From: Conus ventricosus
Lineage: Eukaryota > Mollusca > Gastropoda > Neogastropoda > Conidae
Length of the DNA: 64,000 nucleotides
Assembly: GCA_018398815.1 (NCBI GenBank)
Contig: CM031601.1
Location: forward strand, 20,942,956-21,006,955
Reading direction: 5' to 3'
In this document: one piece after another, positions 47,355-58,880 of the stretch
Layout of the letters: each line of letters begins with the position of its first letter
Position numbering within the stretch: position 1 is the first letter of the stretch
The notes under the pieces: generated by a model
Seen by the model: the letters and a program-made list of their open reading frames with translations, nothing else
The model's database searches: none
Told to the model about the DNA's origin: nothing
Program-made: the position numbers and the translations under genes

Positions 47355-48397
47355 AGCTACCATGAGCTGTTCAAGTTTGGAAGAATTCAGGAATGAATAC
47401 CCAAATAGGCCCCTTTAAAGGCTTTCATGGATGACAAACAAAAGTGCCTCCACCAAGGAAGATGAGACACACAAAATAATGAAGGCAGTAGAACAAGGAG
47501 TGGCTTCACTAAGGATGAATTTAAAGCAAAGAATTCACGACGCCTCCCCCACGGAAAGGAAAAATAGCAAACGTAGTCCCAGTCCACTATTAAGCCAACC
47601 AAGCCATTCCAGCTTAACAGAAGAAGCCAGTCCCAAAAGCCTGCGAGTGATAAGATGACTCCCTTGAAAGACTCAGAGGGAAAAGGAAGCCCAACGTAAA
47701 ACAAAAGAGAAGCTTGCAGAAATGACCAGTGTGGGCATTCTGCAAGTACCAGGTCCCTGGTGTTGGAGATCCTGCTGATCCCGAAGTTCTCTGTGGTCAC
47801 TACTGATAACGATAGCAACACTACCATGGGGCATCAATGGAGGCCACATCAACAAATATACATGGAAATGTCCTACCTGGTCTCACGGACGTCTCACTCT
47901 ACAGCCGCCGTGGCAAACCTGAATCTTCCCCGCTAACTCCATCCTTGAGAATACAAGGGGAAACGCAAGGTTACGTACCACGCTTGAGGACTCCGAAGAC
48001 GAAGTTGTGAGATTAGTCCCCACCTAAGCTAAACACAGGTAGAAAACGGATAGATCAGGAGACAGTGAGCGTGCAAAGGAACAACTCAAGATCAGGGAAA
48101 TATCAAGTCACACACAAACCCCATACAGGGGCAATGATCAGCAAAACGAATGATGGTCCAAATCTGAGGGGACCGTTTCCAGCCCAGGTCATCGCCACAG
48201 AATATGGAGTGGCAAGGGGTATTGTAGACTCATCAGCCTCTGCGCTCATGAAAAGCCAGGAATTCAAGTAAGAAGAGAACGTAAAAATTGCCGCATTAGC
48301 TCAACCGCCCTCACACCGGTCCATATACGGGCGGTTGACCCTAATGCCGGCTTTTACGTTCACTGACAGTAAGACTTCAATAACCAAAAAAAATAAA
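47355..48397. other. Segment between the two Polinton relics, unassigned
   Basis: The first 150 bp match 41,345-41,500. The remainder has only short frames, no known domain, and a hairpin element at 48,283-48,362. It may be an insertion, or part of the missing left arm of relic B. Confidence 0.5.
48283..48362. mobile_element. 80-85-bp hairpin element (foldback MITE-like)
   Basis: The left arm GAACGTAAAAATTGCCGCAT (and on through AACCGCCC) is the near reverse complement of the right arm, which ends ...GCTTTTACGTTC. The arms are about 33 bp with a loop of about 15 bp. The same element, with the loop side inverted, is at 63,617-63,703. Confidence 0.7.
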
Positions 48398-48429
48398 CGA
48401 TTTTTTTTACAAACAGGCATACTGTGTAG

Positions 48430-49050
48430 GATTACCGATTGTTCCAATACCTAATTTACTAACTTTTCAGATTTAGTTGTGTGCTTAATCCTGTGTTTTT
48501 CCTGATCATTTACAATAACAACATTTTCACGCATACATTCATCACATGCGTCTCTGTCTTTCATGTGAAATAAAACTACAGTCTTTAATTTGTTCTCTAA
48601 AGTCTTTAAAACTGAGTTATATTTTTGAACATAAAATCCACACACTTATCCCAGCAATGTCTTCCAACTGAAGAGCCAGTTTTGACAAAGTGTTACTTTT
48701 TTTACCTATGTCTCTTTCTGGCCGAACAGTCATCTATTAATACATAGTGTCTCATTCCTCAAACATTCAAAACAAGTGTTCTAAACACACACTCAGTTTA
48801 TTGCTAGATCAACTAAATATATGACATCACAACATGTCCATAATAAACCTTCTAATCATATAAGCTATGTTCCATTTAAGTGTTGGACAGAAAAACACAA
48901 TATGATCAAAATTATAGCGATAAACTGTTGGTAATAGCATATGCCAAATATTGTTTTTCCACAACCAGTCCTGTCCACAATCAATGACAATGAGGCTTTT
49001 TTATATCATAAAGTTTACCTGCTCCATAGTTTTATAACAGAATTTAATCT
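48430..49050 (-). pseudogene. Packaging ATPase (A32/FtsK-HerA-like) of relic B
   Basis: Minus strand: a Walker A (DRTGCGKTIFGI, about 48,942-48,983), then after frameshifts a Walker B with two acidic residues (LIDDCSA, about 48,722-48,745), and an open 64-codon C-terminal block (48,645-48,451) containing VLFHMKDRDACDECMRENVV. In such viruses and elements the ATPase pumps DNA into the capsid. The spacing of about 80 residues between the two motifs suits the small A32-like group. At least three frame breaks. The last 100 bp downstream are shared with 41,505-41,625. Confidence 0.72.
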
Positions 49051-51470
49051 ATCCAGGATATAAATTGTTTGTATTATACTCCTCTGTTAAAACTTGTTTC
49101 AGATATAATCAAATCCTATAAGATCGAAATGGTAAGATTAATCCAAGTCCGTTTCTCTGAATTGCTTCTCTAATAGACTAATATTGATTTTTGTCACTGG
49201 TTTAATGACCTTAATCTCCCCACCGATGTAAAGAACGACGACAGTAACTTAAATTTTTCAACGTCTAAGTTATTGCCAGCTAAATAGAATTCCTTTTAAA
49301 AGGTCGTCACAAACGCCCAAACAACCCCATCCCTCTCCTCATCTTTTAAGACAGAAATTCAAATAACATTGTGAACGTGTCTCCTAATTTCATTTAAGGA
49401 ATGAACTGTAATTTTTGTAGAAGCATCTTTCACAACTGATTCTTTTCTGTGGAGGATGTACTGTTTGCTCCAAACGGCTTATTTCGATCTCTTCCGACTA
49501 TTTGTCCTCTGGTGTATTCCTTATTATGTAAGGACCTGAGATGAGTGCTTTTCTGAAACTTTTTGACGTCAAAAAAATTAAATGGGTACATTCTATGACT
49601 CAAATCTTAATGTCCCATTCTAAATGTGGTTCTAAGTGCCATATGTTGCTGTTAGTTTCGAACTATATTATATCATAAATGACCTACATCATTTGTTTCA
49701 ACATAACGCAGTTGTTCTAGTTTAGGAAACTTTTTGTCATGTCGCAACCTCTTTACGTTATATAATAACCATCTTGCATGTACTCAAAACAATACAAAGC
49801 TCCTAATTCACCGTTCTTTTCAAAGTCCTCAGTGTCTGCAAGGTCTTTAATTCTAAAGATATACACCACACAGGCCTAATGTAATTCCCGATTCTTCTGC
49901 CCACGCGACATTTTTTAGTACAACTCATATTAGTTCCAAAACAATGTGCAGTTACACATTATCACGACTTTTCCCTGTTTTGTCCTGCAATTTTTATATT
50001 AAAAGATCTGAACCTTCCACAAGCTAATCGTTTAAACTGTAAATTTAGGGAATTGTATAATCATAATCGCAATATGCAGCTTTCCCAATGGCGAGAGCTC
50101 ATAAAACAGTGAGGGCCTTCCACTCATATAAGTTTTCATCATGCTCAGTATCATCTAAATGAAACAGAAGTAATGAAATGTAATGCAAGATCGAGTGGAC
50201 TTTCCCCTCATAAGTAGTTTGGTCTGGTGTAACTCTAAATCTAAGATTGGCAGTTGTAAAGCCTAACATTTAGCTAGCACACTATCAAAATAGTAACCTA
50301 CTTCTTCTTTCAGGTGAAGGTCAACATTGTTTACAGATTCGCAATTGTTAAGTTTGAGAGTAATGTTCAAAGTTACACATTGCTTCTTTTAGTGAGCAAA
50401 ACCCGTAATAACCAACAGGTATGGTTAACTGGCTACCTAATTTTCCTCATTTATCAACTTTTTTAATCTTATTATTCTTCTTGGATTCACTTATATTAAA
50501 CCATACGACTTTGTAAAAATATTTTCATGGAGTGTGACCATTAACTGGTTCCGCCATTCGTTAATCATAGCATGTTCTAAAAACGAAGGACGGTCTTGAG
50601 TTGTTTTGTTACAACATTTTTTAAACGAAATAAAAATGAGAGCATTTTTTAATATACTGATGCAAACTATTCTGTTTGGCTGCCTACAATCTTATAAATA
50701 ATACAACCCGAAACACTTGACATTTCTGTGACTCAGTCCTGAACACCTTTCAAGTGAAGGTAAGTACACCCATTGAAGAGGCTAGCTTAACCCTCCTATT
50801 GAAAAACGACCACATCCCGAAGTGTGGTTTTAGGTCATCCGATGCCGTTTTAATCAGACACCCAGATAAACTTTGCTGTGTTTTTTGTGCATCAACTGGG
50901 TGTGGAGGTGTCGTATGCTGATCACATAAATCATCCTGGATCCTTTGGTGAGGTCAGTGTACAGGATTTTCATTTTTTATTACACCTTCAGACGTATTTT
51001 GACTAACTGCAAAGCACCATTAACCAAATGACAAACCGTTTAATTTTCCCTTCAGCCACAGAATAGACATAAGCTTTTGAAAGAATCTGATATCGAATTC
51101 AATATAAAGCTAAGACAGATTTAGACAAAAGTCGGATCTTAATCATGATCTAGGCCACCCCTTAAGTTTTTGGGGCGTGCACAAGAAAGTATAATCTAAG
51201 ACTGGAATCCTCCTTACACCATCTTTCTCTTCAGGCACAGGTTCACCTCGGGTCCCTAGAGCAAGAGCATAAAACACATGGGCACTATTTATCTTAGACA
51301 CTTCTAAGGCCTAACTTAAGGTGGAATAAACGAATAAACGCTCTGTTCGTACTTATGTTTGGTGTTTGCTAGTTCGCAAGCACAAACGAGAATCGATCCT
51401 AACTGTTCCTTCTAACTGGATTTGATGGCACAAAAACAATACTTAGCAAATTAGAGGAACGCCATAATTT
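49051..51470 (-). other. Probable decayed genes of relic B, unassigned
   Basis: Short coding-like runs appear on the minus strand (for example HFGMWSFFNRRVKLASSMGV near 50,800 and KITVHSLNEIRRHVHN near 49,380), but frames shift every 30-60 codons and I recognise no domain. By position a minor capsid protein, protease or fibre would be expected; I found no diagnostic Cys-His protease motif. Confidence 0.4.
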
Positions 51471-51879
51471 CTACAGTTGATTTACTCAAGTATTAAAAGA
51501 TGACCCAAAATGATTACAATTTGCAAGATCGAAAGTAGACTTATGCTGTTGGCACAGGATTATTACAAGCTGCCGTTCTGACCTCAGACTCCAGATAGGT
51601 ACAATATAAACTACAATAAAGAAATCCTTGTGGCAGGCAATAAACAGAAGGTCGAAAAAACGTAATAAATTCTGAGCGAGTAATATTGCAAGCAGTAAAC
51701 AAACCAGTCGACCCCCCAAAGACTAAAGTCATCCAATCCCCGTGGCCCAAAGCCGAAGGCCGTTATGAAGAACACGAAAGTACAAAAAATCATGACCATG
51801 AATATGAAAAGACAGCACTTGATTTTGGATTAACTGCCTATGATTACTTGGTCTTTATCATACTAAAAATTAACCCCAA

Positions 51880-51923
<44 letters not shown>

Positions 51924-52260
51924 TAAGAGAACGAATTCCATAAGTGCTCGCCATAAAGCCAACTACTTTGCTGCAGTAGACAAAAGCCAGCAACAACCCC
52001 CCTAATATACCCGGAAAAGCGTCAGGCTTTTACTGCTAATTTTTTTTAATAAACCCGCAAGATAATCAAGCTGTTATTTTAAACCCATAATTTATCAGGT
52101 GGCGATGTAGGCGATGGCGTGAGGCACTGGCTTTGACCACCGCCACTGTAATAGCCCTCACCAGAGTACTTATTGCAAATCCTAAGGCCGTTATAACGCA
52201 TTGCTATGTACTCCTTGCTCTCTCAACAGTGTTCTTATCGTTCAGCTAGCGTTGTGTTTT
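51471..52260. other. Unassigned stretch with a 40-bp poly-A tract
   Basis: A plus-strand frame 51,686-51,880 is open and of ordinary composition but unknown. It runs into a pure A tract (about 51,880-51,920). 52,090-52,170 on the minus strand has a glycine-rich coding-like run (GEGYYSGGG). Confidence 0.35.
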
Positions 52261-52269
52261 CATATAAAA

Positions 52270-52662
52270 TAAAATTCTTTGGATAGTTCTCGTTATTCGC
52301 TCACTTGAGTCGTAATTGTTTCTCGGTTAGTAGACAACACTTCTTAGTCCTTGCAGATCTTCTAGTCAAGATCTTTAGTCTTTGGGTTATTCTTTCTTTA
52401 ATATCATGCCTAAGTTTGGCGTCCATCAGCCTCAACGAGTTTTTTCTTTTCTCTTTTTAAATCCTCAACTAGTTCACCCATTTTTGCTAAATTGTTTGTT
52501 GGTAATCCGCCTCTGATGCTTCTCAAAGCATGTTCAAGGCCGTTATGTCTCGCATGGGTAGCGGTGGGTCTTGTAATAGTTTTTAAATGCTGTTTCTTCG
52601 GAAAAACTGTTTCTGCGTCGATTAATTTCGTCTGCTGGTGGACTTAAATCGTTAAGTTCCAT
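52270..52662 (-). pseudogene. Small gene of relic B, unknown
   Basis: The minus-strand start MELNDLSPPADEINRRRNSF at 52,662 is followed by about 35 codons in frame, then frameshifts. Further down a lysine/glutamate-rich run suggests a coiled coil. No recognised family. Confidence 0.45.
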
Positions 52663-52777
52663 GTTTGTATTTGGTTAGCTGATGGGAGTTTCCTTCCTGT
52701 AGTGGTGTTTTTTTTGAAGTATAGCAACTGCACCCCTATTTATTTTGGTTTAGAAATGCCAAGGCGATTTGTTTCGC

Positions 52778-53111
52778 TCACAACTGAGTCTTGGGTCGTA
52801 AGGGGTACCCAGCTAATAAACTTTGAGAGTCTTTTTTAGTTGATAAGCAGAACACGTTTCCTTGGACGGTCTTACCGAAACAAATGGTTAATTTTTTTTC
52901 TAGTTCAAAATCATTAGGGTCTAAAACTTCGGGGAGGTCTTGACCTAAACGTTGGTACAATGATCTAACCTTATACTTTCTGTTTAATATCACGCCGCAC
53001 TGAGAAGCGCTGAGGCGATGCTTTCAAAGGGATCTATTTCACTCACATCATGTCGTCTCGCGAGGAGTTCAAAAACACATCATAATCTTCTTCACCTTCA
53101 ATTCCTGCCAT
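52778..53111 (-). pseudogene. Small gene of relic B, unknown, divergent from the capsid-like gene
   Basis: Start MAGIEGEEDYDVFL at 53,111; after shifts a 71-codon open block ends at 52,778 (KYKVRSLYQRLGQDLPEVLD). It and the capsid-like gene start 39 bp apart on opposite strands, implying a shared divergent promoter in the original element. Function unknown. Confidence 0.55.
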
Positions 53112-53149
53112 GTTTTAAATAATTAACTTTTTATTTTGTTTTTATAAAA

Positions 53150-54392
53150 ATGTCACAAGCATATGGTTCAATTCTTGACCCGCATAGAAGACTGAAAGAG
53201 CCCTTTGGCGTGAAGGGAAATAAACGGAATATTACTGTTCCAAATAATCCATCTACTATTGATGCAGATCAAATTCTTACTGTCAAATTTCCAGACCAGG
53301 AGCAGATGAAGTGATTGTGCCAGGCTCTGCGCAACGTTACTTTCAAATAGAACTCGAATCAGCAACAGACCCCAACAGGACAGTTGTCCAGAATCTGGGA
53401 CGGGCAATCGTTAAGAAAATTTCAATAAAACTTGAGGGGCAAGAAATATTTTCTTTACACAATGCAGACATATTTTTAATCTATTCTGATCTATGGCTAA
53501 CCGGGAATGAAAGGGCTGATCTTGCGTTTCAAGGAATAGAAAATAATGAAGCACTAAAACACAGAATACTTGCTGGAGATGCTAAAGACGGTAACAAGTA
53601 TGTAGCTGTAAATTTTGCGTATGGAAATCGCTTTTCTATTCCCTTAGATTTTGAGTTGTTAAAAGCGCATGCGCCATACTTTCAAGGAGCATTAAAAGAC
53701 AGATTGTCATATGAACTAACTTTTAATGAATACAAACGTGTTATCAGATCATCAGACACCGACGCAAAGTACAGCATTTCTGACATCTCGTTAGAGTTTG
53801 ACGTGTAGCAACCTAATTTAGCAGGCTGATTGAGCAACAATATCAGTCAAAATTAGCAATATATTACGAAAGAGTGATTCATCATACAACATATCCCAGA
53901 AGCAAGAATGACACTATATGGAATTTTAGTTTTAGTGCCGCATCAAGATCACTTAAAGGTATTTTTATTGCTGTGTGAAGATGAAAAAGAACCATTCAAA
54001 AGACAAAGTGAAAAGTTATTAATCCTAAAATAACGAAAGTGCAATGTACAATTGAGGTATCCTAACCAAATCTACGCTAGCGGGCTTAGACCTTATCAGC
54101 ATTTGACGAAATAAGAAAATTGTTTGGGGGTGGGAGGTGTAGAAGTCCAACAGTAGACCTTGTGTCTAAAGATCTACACCTCACAGTGTTAGGCTTGATG
54201 ATTATTTAACAACAAAATACGGTTTATGGATTGACCTAAGATCGACAGAGGATAATCAGTTGCATGGAAGTGGGAGAACTGTTAAAGATGGAATAACCAT
54301 TCAAATGATAAAGAAAAGATGGCGATAAACCAGTTAATGTACATTTGTTTTTAATATATGATGCGCAGCTGAATATTCAAGATAACAATTAA
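53150..54392 (+). pseudogene. Capsid-like structural gene of relic B (best preserved coding block)
   Basis: ATG at 53,150 (MSQAYGSILDPHRRLK). A frameshift lies near 53,295, then a clean 165-codon block 53,311-53,808 (VVQNLGRAIVKKISIKLEG; FAYGNRFSIPLDFELLKAH; LSYELTFNEYKRVI). After the stop at 53,806 homologous coding continues in other frames (TKYGLWIDLRSTEDNQLHGS near 54,210-54,270) to about 54,392. Original length would be roughly 410 residues. I recall this family from hydrozoan, coral and other invertebrate genomes as unnamed proteins that travel with PolB and integrase genes. The beta-strand-rich look and position suit a jelly-roll capsid protein, but that role is inference. Confidence 0.65.
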
Positions 54393-54433
54393 AAGATATA
54401 CATTACTAAATTATTTTTTTATTTTAAATAAGC

Positions 54434-55138
54434 ATGTCTGTTAAGCATTATCCAAATGTGCCTACACAACGCCAAGTCGCCAAAAGAAGGGATAGTAGAA
54501 ACCCTGACATAAAAACTTTCAGATTAACAAACATTACACAAATACAACAAAACTAGAACAAGACCTTTCAAAATACAGCAAAACCAAACGAAGGTATCTG
54601 CTGCCTTTAATGCTGTTACATATGTTAATACTGGAACATCGATTTTGAGTGCTCTATCAGCAGGAACAAGTGTAGGTCTCTTAGCAACAGCGTAGGTGCA
54701 CCAGTAGCTATACCTCTAGGCGGTTTGTCTTTAACTCTTGGCCTGTGTTCATTAGCTTAAGTGCTGCTAGAAAAAAATTAAAAACTAAACTCCAAAAGCA
54801 CACAGCTATGGTTCAACTAATAACAGCTAAACTTAGTTCGTTCAAACTGACAATAAATAAAGCACTAGTTGACTCAAACATCACGGATGAAGAATTTAAT
54901 CGTTTACTGGCCGATTGATGACTATAAAAGACAAAAAAGTTTGATCTTCAAAAAAAGACAAGGGCAAGTTTTCTCAACAGCCAGACACCGAGCAGATAAA
55001 AAAAGGAATGTTTAAAAAAAGTAAAACGAAACATTAAACTCTGTTCTAAACAGCTCACATTAACAACCCCAAAGGGCGTTTATACTTTCGTTTATGAGTC
55101 CAAGCACAAAAAAAACCGTTGATATTGATTCTGACTAG
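54434..55138 (+). pseudogene. Second late-type gene of relic B, unknown
   Basis: Starts MSVKHYPNVPTQRQVAKRRD 42 bp after the capsid-like gene, same strand. A basic N-terminus is followed by an Ala/Gly/Leu-rich hydrophobic stretch (about 54,640-54,760), then a helical, lysine-rich C-terminal part (HTAMVQLITAKLSSFKLTIN in one frame). At least four frame breaks. A similarly arranged unnamed protein accompanies the capsid-like family elsewhere, to my recollection. A membrane-active or core protein is possible; no function is assigned. Confidence 0.55.
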
Positions 55139-55184
55139 TATTTTTTTTTAAATTTAAATAAATGTGTTATGTTAGAAACTCAAC

Positions 55185-56578
55185 ATGGCTAAGATATATG
55201 AGGTCCAGATGAATTGTTTGAAGCAATGCTCGAGAAAGAGCGTTTGTCAAGAGTACTGAATGATATTGATTAGAAGTTATTAATCCAAAAAACGTGCGGG
55301 CAAGCGTTGTACATGCAATTTCTCAAGTTCCAAGTAAACTAACAATAGAACCACCAGTTTAAAGCAATGTTAAAAGTTTTAATCGACTATATAACAATAA
55401 AATGAAGAAAATCTAGAAGTCTGGGTCTCAACTAAACAGCAGACTATTCTTTCTCATAATGACTTTACCCCTGGTTGGCAGACCAACTGCTTACACAGTT
55501 TGATGTGGCCGCTGAAGAAGCCAAAATGAGAGGCTCTGGCTGGTCATAGGGCGAAGTCCTAGAATCAATTAAAACAGTCTAAGTATGCACCGATTGTAGG
55601 CAAGGCTTACATTCCGCTGCCCCCAGCATTAGTAGCGAAAAGAGCAGTTCTAAACATAAAGAATTCAGACAACAAAAGTTTCATGTGGTGTGTTCTTGCA
55701 AGGCGATCCGTCCGCAAAACGCATTTAAAAAAAAAAAAAAAAAAAAAAAAACCCCCCCCAAAAAACCCAAAAACCCCCCCCCCGGGGGGCCCGTACAAAA
55801 TTCCCCCGGGGGGGTTTTTAAAAAAATTTTTTTCCCCCCCAAAAACCCCCCCCCCAAAAAAAAAAAAAACCCCCCCCCCCCCCCCCCTTTTAAAAAAATT
55901 TTCCCCCAAAAATTGGGCAAAATTTCCCCCCCCCCAAAAAAAAAAACGGGGCCCCCCCAAAAAAAAAAAACCCAAAAACCCCCCCAAAAAAAAAAAAAAT
56001 TTTTAAAACACCCCCCCCTTTTTAAAAAAAAGTTTAAAAAAAACCAAAAAAAAAACCCCAAAAAAAAAAAAAAAAAAAATTTATTTTTTTAAAAAAAAAC
56101 CCCAAAAAAAAAAATTTTTTTTTTTTTTGGGGGGAAAAAAAAAAAAAAAAAAGGGGCCCCCCCCCCCCCCCCCCCCAAAAAAAAAAACCAAAAAAAAAAT
56201 TTTTTTAAAAAAACCCCCCCAAAAAACCCCTTAAAATTTTAAACCCCCCAAAAAAAAAAACCCCAAAACCCCCAAAAAAAAAAAAAAAAAAGGAAAACCC
56301 CCCCCCAAAAAAAAAAAAAGGTTTTTTAATTTAAAAAAATTTTTCCCAAAAAAACCCCCCTTTTTGGGCCAATTTAAAAAAAACCCCCCCCCCCCCAAAA
56401 AATAAAACCCCCTTTAAATTGAAAAAAAAAAAAAACCCCCCCCCCCCAAAAAAGGGGCCCCCCCCAAAAAAAAACCCCCCAAAAAAAAACCCCAAAAAAT
56501 TTTTTTTTTTTTTTTCCCCCCCCCCCGGGGGAAAAAAAAAAATTTTTAAAATTTTTAAAAAAAAAAAAAAATTTTGGG

Positions 56579-56618
<40 letters not shown>

Positions 56619-58880
56619 CCCCCCCCCCAAAACCCCCCCAAAAAAAACCCCCCCCAAAAACCCCCCCAAAAAAAAATTTTAAAAAAACCCCCCCCCCAAA
56701 AAACCCCCCCAAAAAAAAAACCCCCCAAAAAAAAAAAAAAATTTTTTTCCCCCCTTCCCCCCCCCCCCCCCCCCCAAAAAAAAAAACCAAAAACCCAACC
56801 AAAAAAAAAAAACCCCCCCCCCCCAAAAAAACCCCCCCCCCAAAAAAAAAAAAAAATTTTTTTTAAAAAAAAAATTAAAATTTTTTTTTCCCCCCCCCCC
56901 AAAAAAAACCCCCAAATTAAAAAAACAAGGGGTTTTTCCCTTTCCTTTTTTTGGGGGTTTCGGAAAAAAAAAAAAAAGGGGGGGAAAAAAAAATTTTAAA
57001 AAAAAAAAAAATTTTTTTTTTAAAAATTAAAAAATTTTAAAAAAACCCAAACCAAAAAAAAAACCCCATTTTTTTTTGGGGGGGCCCCCCCAAAGGGAAA
57101 ACCCCGAAAGAAACCCCCTTTAAAAGGGGGGGGGAAAAAAAAAGAATTTTTAAAAATTAAAAAAACCCAAAAGGGTTTTTTTTCCCCGGGGGTTTTTTTA
57201 AAAAAGGAAAAACCCCCTTTTTTTGGGGGTTTTTTAAAATCAGAAAAGTAAAATTTTTTTTTAAAAATTTTTTTTTTTTTTCCCCGGGTAAAGGGAAAAA
57301 TTTTTTAAAAAAAAAAAAAAATTTTTTTTCCCCCTTTTTGGGGGGGGGGTTTTCCCTTTTAAAAAAAAGGGGGGTTTTTAAAAAACCCCCCCCCGGGTTT
57401 TCCCCCCCCGGGGGGGAAAAATTATTTTTAAAAACCCCCAAAAAAAGGGGAAATTTAAAAAAAAAAAATTTTTTTTTTGGGGGTTTTTTTTGGGGCCCCC
57501 AAAAAAAAAGGGGGTTTAAACCTTAAAGGGATTTTTTTTGGGGGGGGTTTTTTTTTTTACTTTTTTTTTTTTTTTTTGGGGACCCCCAAATTAAAACAAA
57601 AAAAGGGGGGGTTTTTGGGGGGAAAATTTTTAAAAAAAAAAAACCAAAAAAAAATAAAATTTAAAAAAAATTTAAAACCCCTTTTTTAAAAAAAAAAAGG
57701 GGGGAATGGCGCAATCACTTCCATTTTCGCCAAATTTAAAAAAAGTACACAGACGGCAGTACAACAATATTCCCAAAAAGCATTAAAGTGGTTGGCAGTT
57801 TTGGCCCCCAGATCAACAAACGTGGAAAACATCAAAAAGTTTTTCTTTTGGGAAATCCTCAGAACTCCATGACCTGCAAATGACTATCCCCTTAGCAGCA
57901 GAAAACTAAAGATTCAAAAAACAGAACCACCAAAAATTGTCCTAATCTTCGAGGCAAAAAAAAATTAAAGTCTGCCCATTTCCCGACTTTTTACAATTTT
58001 ATTTAAGACATGGTTTTTAAGTTACAGCTGTTTATCGTATAATTTCTTTGATCAAGAAAAAAAGTTTTTATGAAACCATAAAATAATTTAAGAACACGAC
58101 TCAGAACTAAATCCACAGAAACTTCAGAAAAAACCTTTTTCAAGCTGATAAACAACCCCCGGGTTTTTGGGAAAAACTAAACCAAATTTTCAGGACTTCA
58201 GAAGTTTTTATGGGGTCACTTTTGGTATAATTGGAAAGAAAAAAAAAAAAGTCAAATTGGGCAAACCTGTTTTTAAATTGGGGGTTTACTGTTTTAAAAA
58301 TTAAACAAAGCTTTTGAGTTTGAATTTTTTTTATGACTACTTTTAAACCCTTGTATCGAGTCCAATACTTTTTACAGTACGACGTTTTTTTTTTTTAGAT
58401 AACCCCACTGAAAATATCTATAAAGACATGGAATTAGAAGTAGCAAAGGGCATGCGGATGGGACACACACTGATTATCCTAAAGATTCGCCTTTGCATTC
58501 AAATGGGTTTAAAAAGAAGGGTTTTAAGGGAAAGATGAAGGAAAGAATTATCCCGGAGGGGGGGATCAAGGAGTTTTTTTGGGTAAGGGAAAAAATGTAA
58601 AAGTTTTCGTGTCCAAAAAAAAAACCATCAAAAAAACAAAGGGGGTATCTTTAAAACGCTGTGGGATTCCCCCCAAATCCCCCTGACAAATATAAAAAAG
58701 CATTGTTTTTTCAAAAAGACTTTTTTATCATGACAACGTTTAAAAATACGAACTAATCTACCTGGGGATCCCAAAACAACGTTTTTTAACAAAAGGGAAA
58801 CATTAGATAGAACAAACCCCAAAAAAGGTTTTTTTGTTAAACCCGAGTTTTCCCTAGGGAATTGGGGACTGGAGAAAAGG
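55185..58880 (+). pseudogene. Protein-primed type family B DNA polymerase of relic B
   Basis: The N-terminal part is readable to 55,720: YIPLPPALVAKRAVLNIKN and MWCVLARRSV (55,605-55,720) match the conserved N-terminal block of Polinton-type polymerases (IxLPxxIxxKKAxINxKNxDxxCFxWxxxxA). 55,720-57,690 is pure homopolymer blocks. From 57,710 the sequence follows relic A's polymerase: the HDLxNDYPLAAE block (57,865-57,905), the palm region with a damaged YxDTDS (about 58,350-58,400), IYKDMELEVAKGH (58,417-58,455) and the K..GxMKE..IxEF motif (58,510-58,600). With both halves present it was once full length (over 1,000 residues); now it has many shifts. Confidence 0.8.
55720..57695. other. Homopolymer-block corrupted sequence
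   Basis: Almost every base is part of a run of 3-30 identical bases, mostly A and C, later T and G. ORFs here consist of K/P/G/F runs and are artefacts. It replaces the middle (exonuclease and finger) part of the polymerase gene. Confidence 0.9.

Noticed and set aside
55681..57689. Proline/lysine- and glycine/phenylalanine-rich ORFs
   Set aside because: Artefacts of homopolymer-block corruption.
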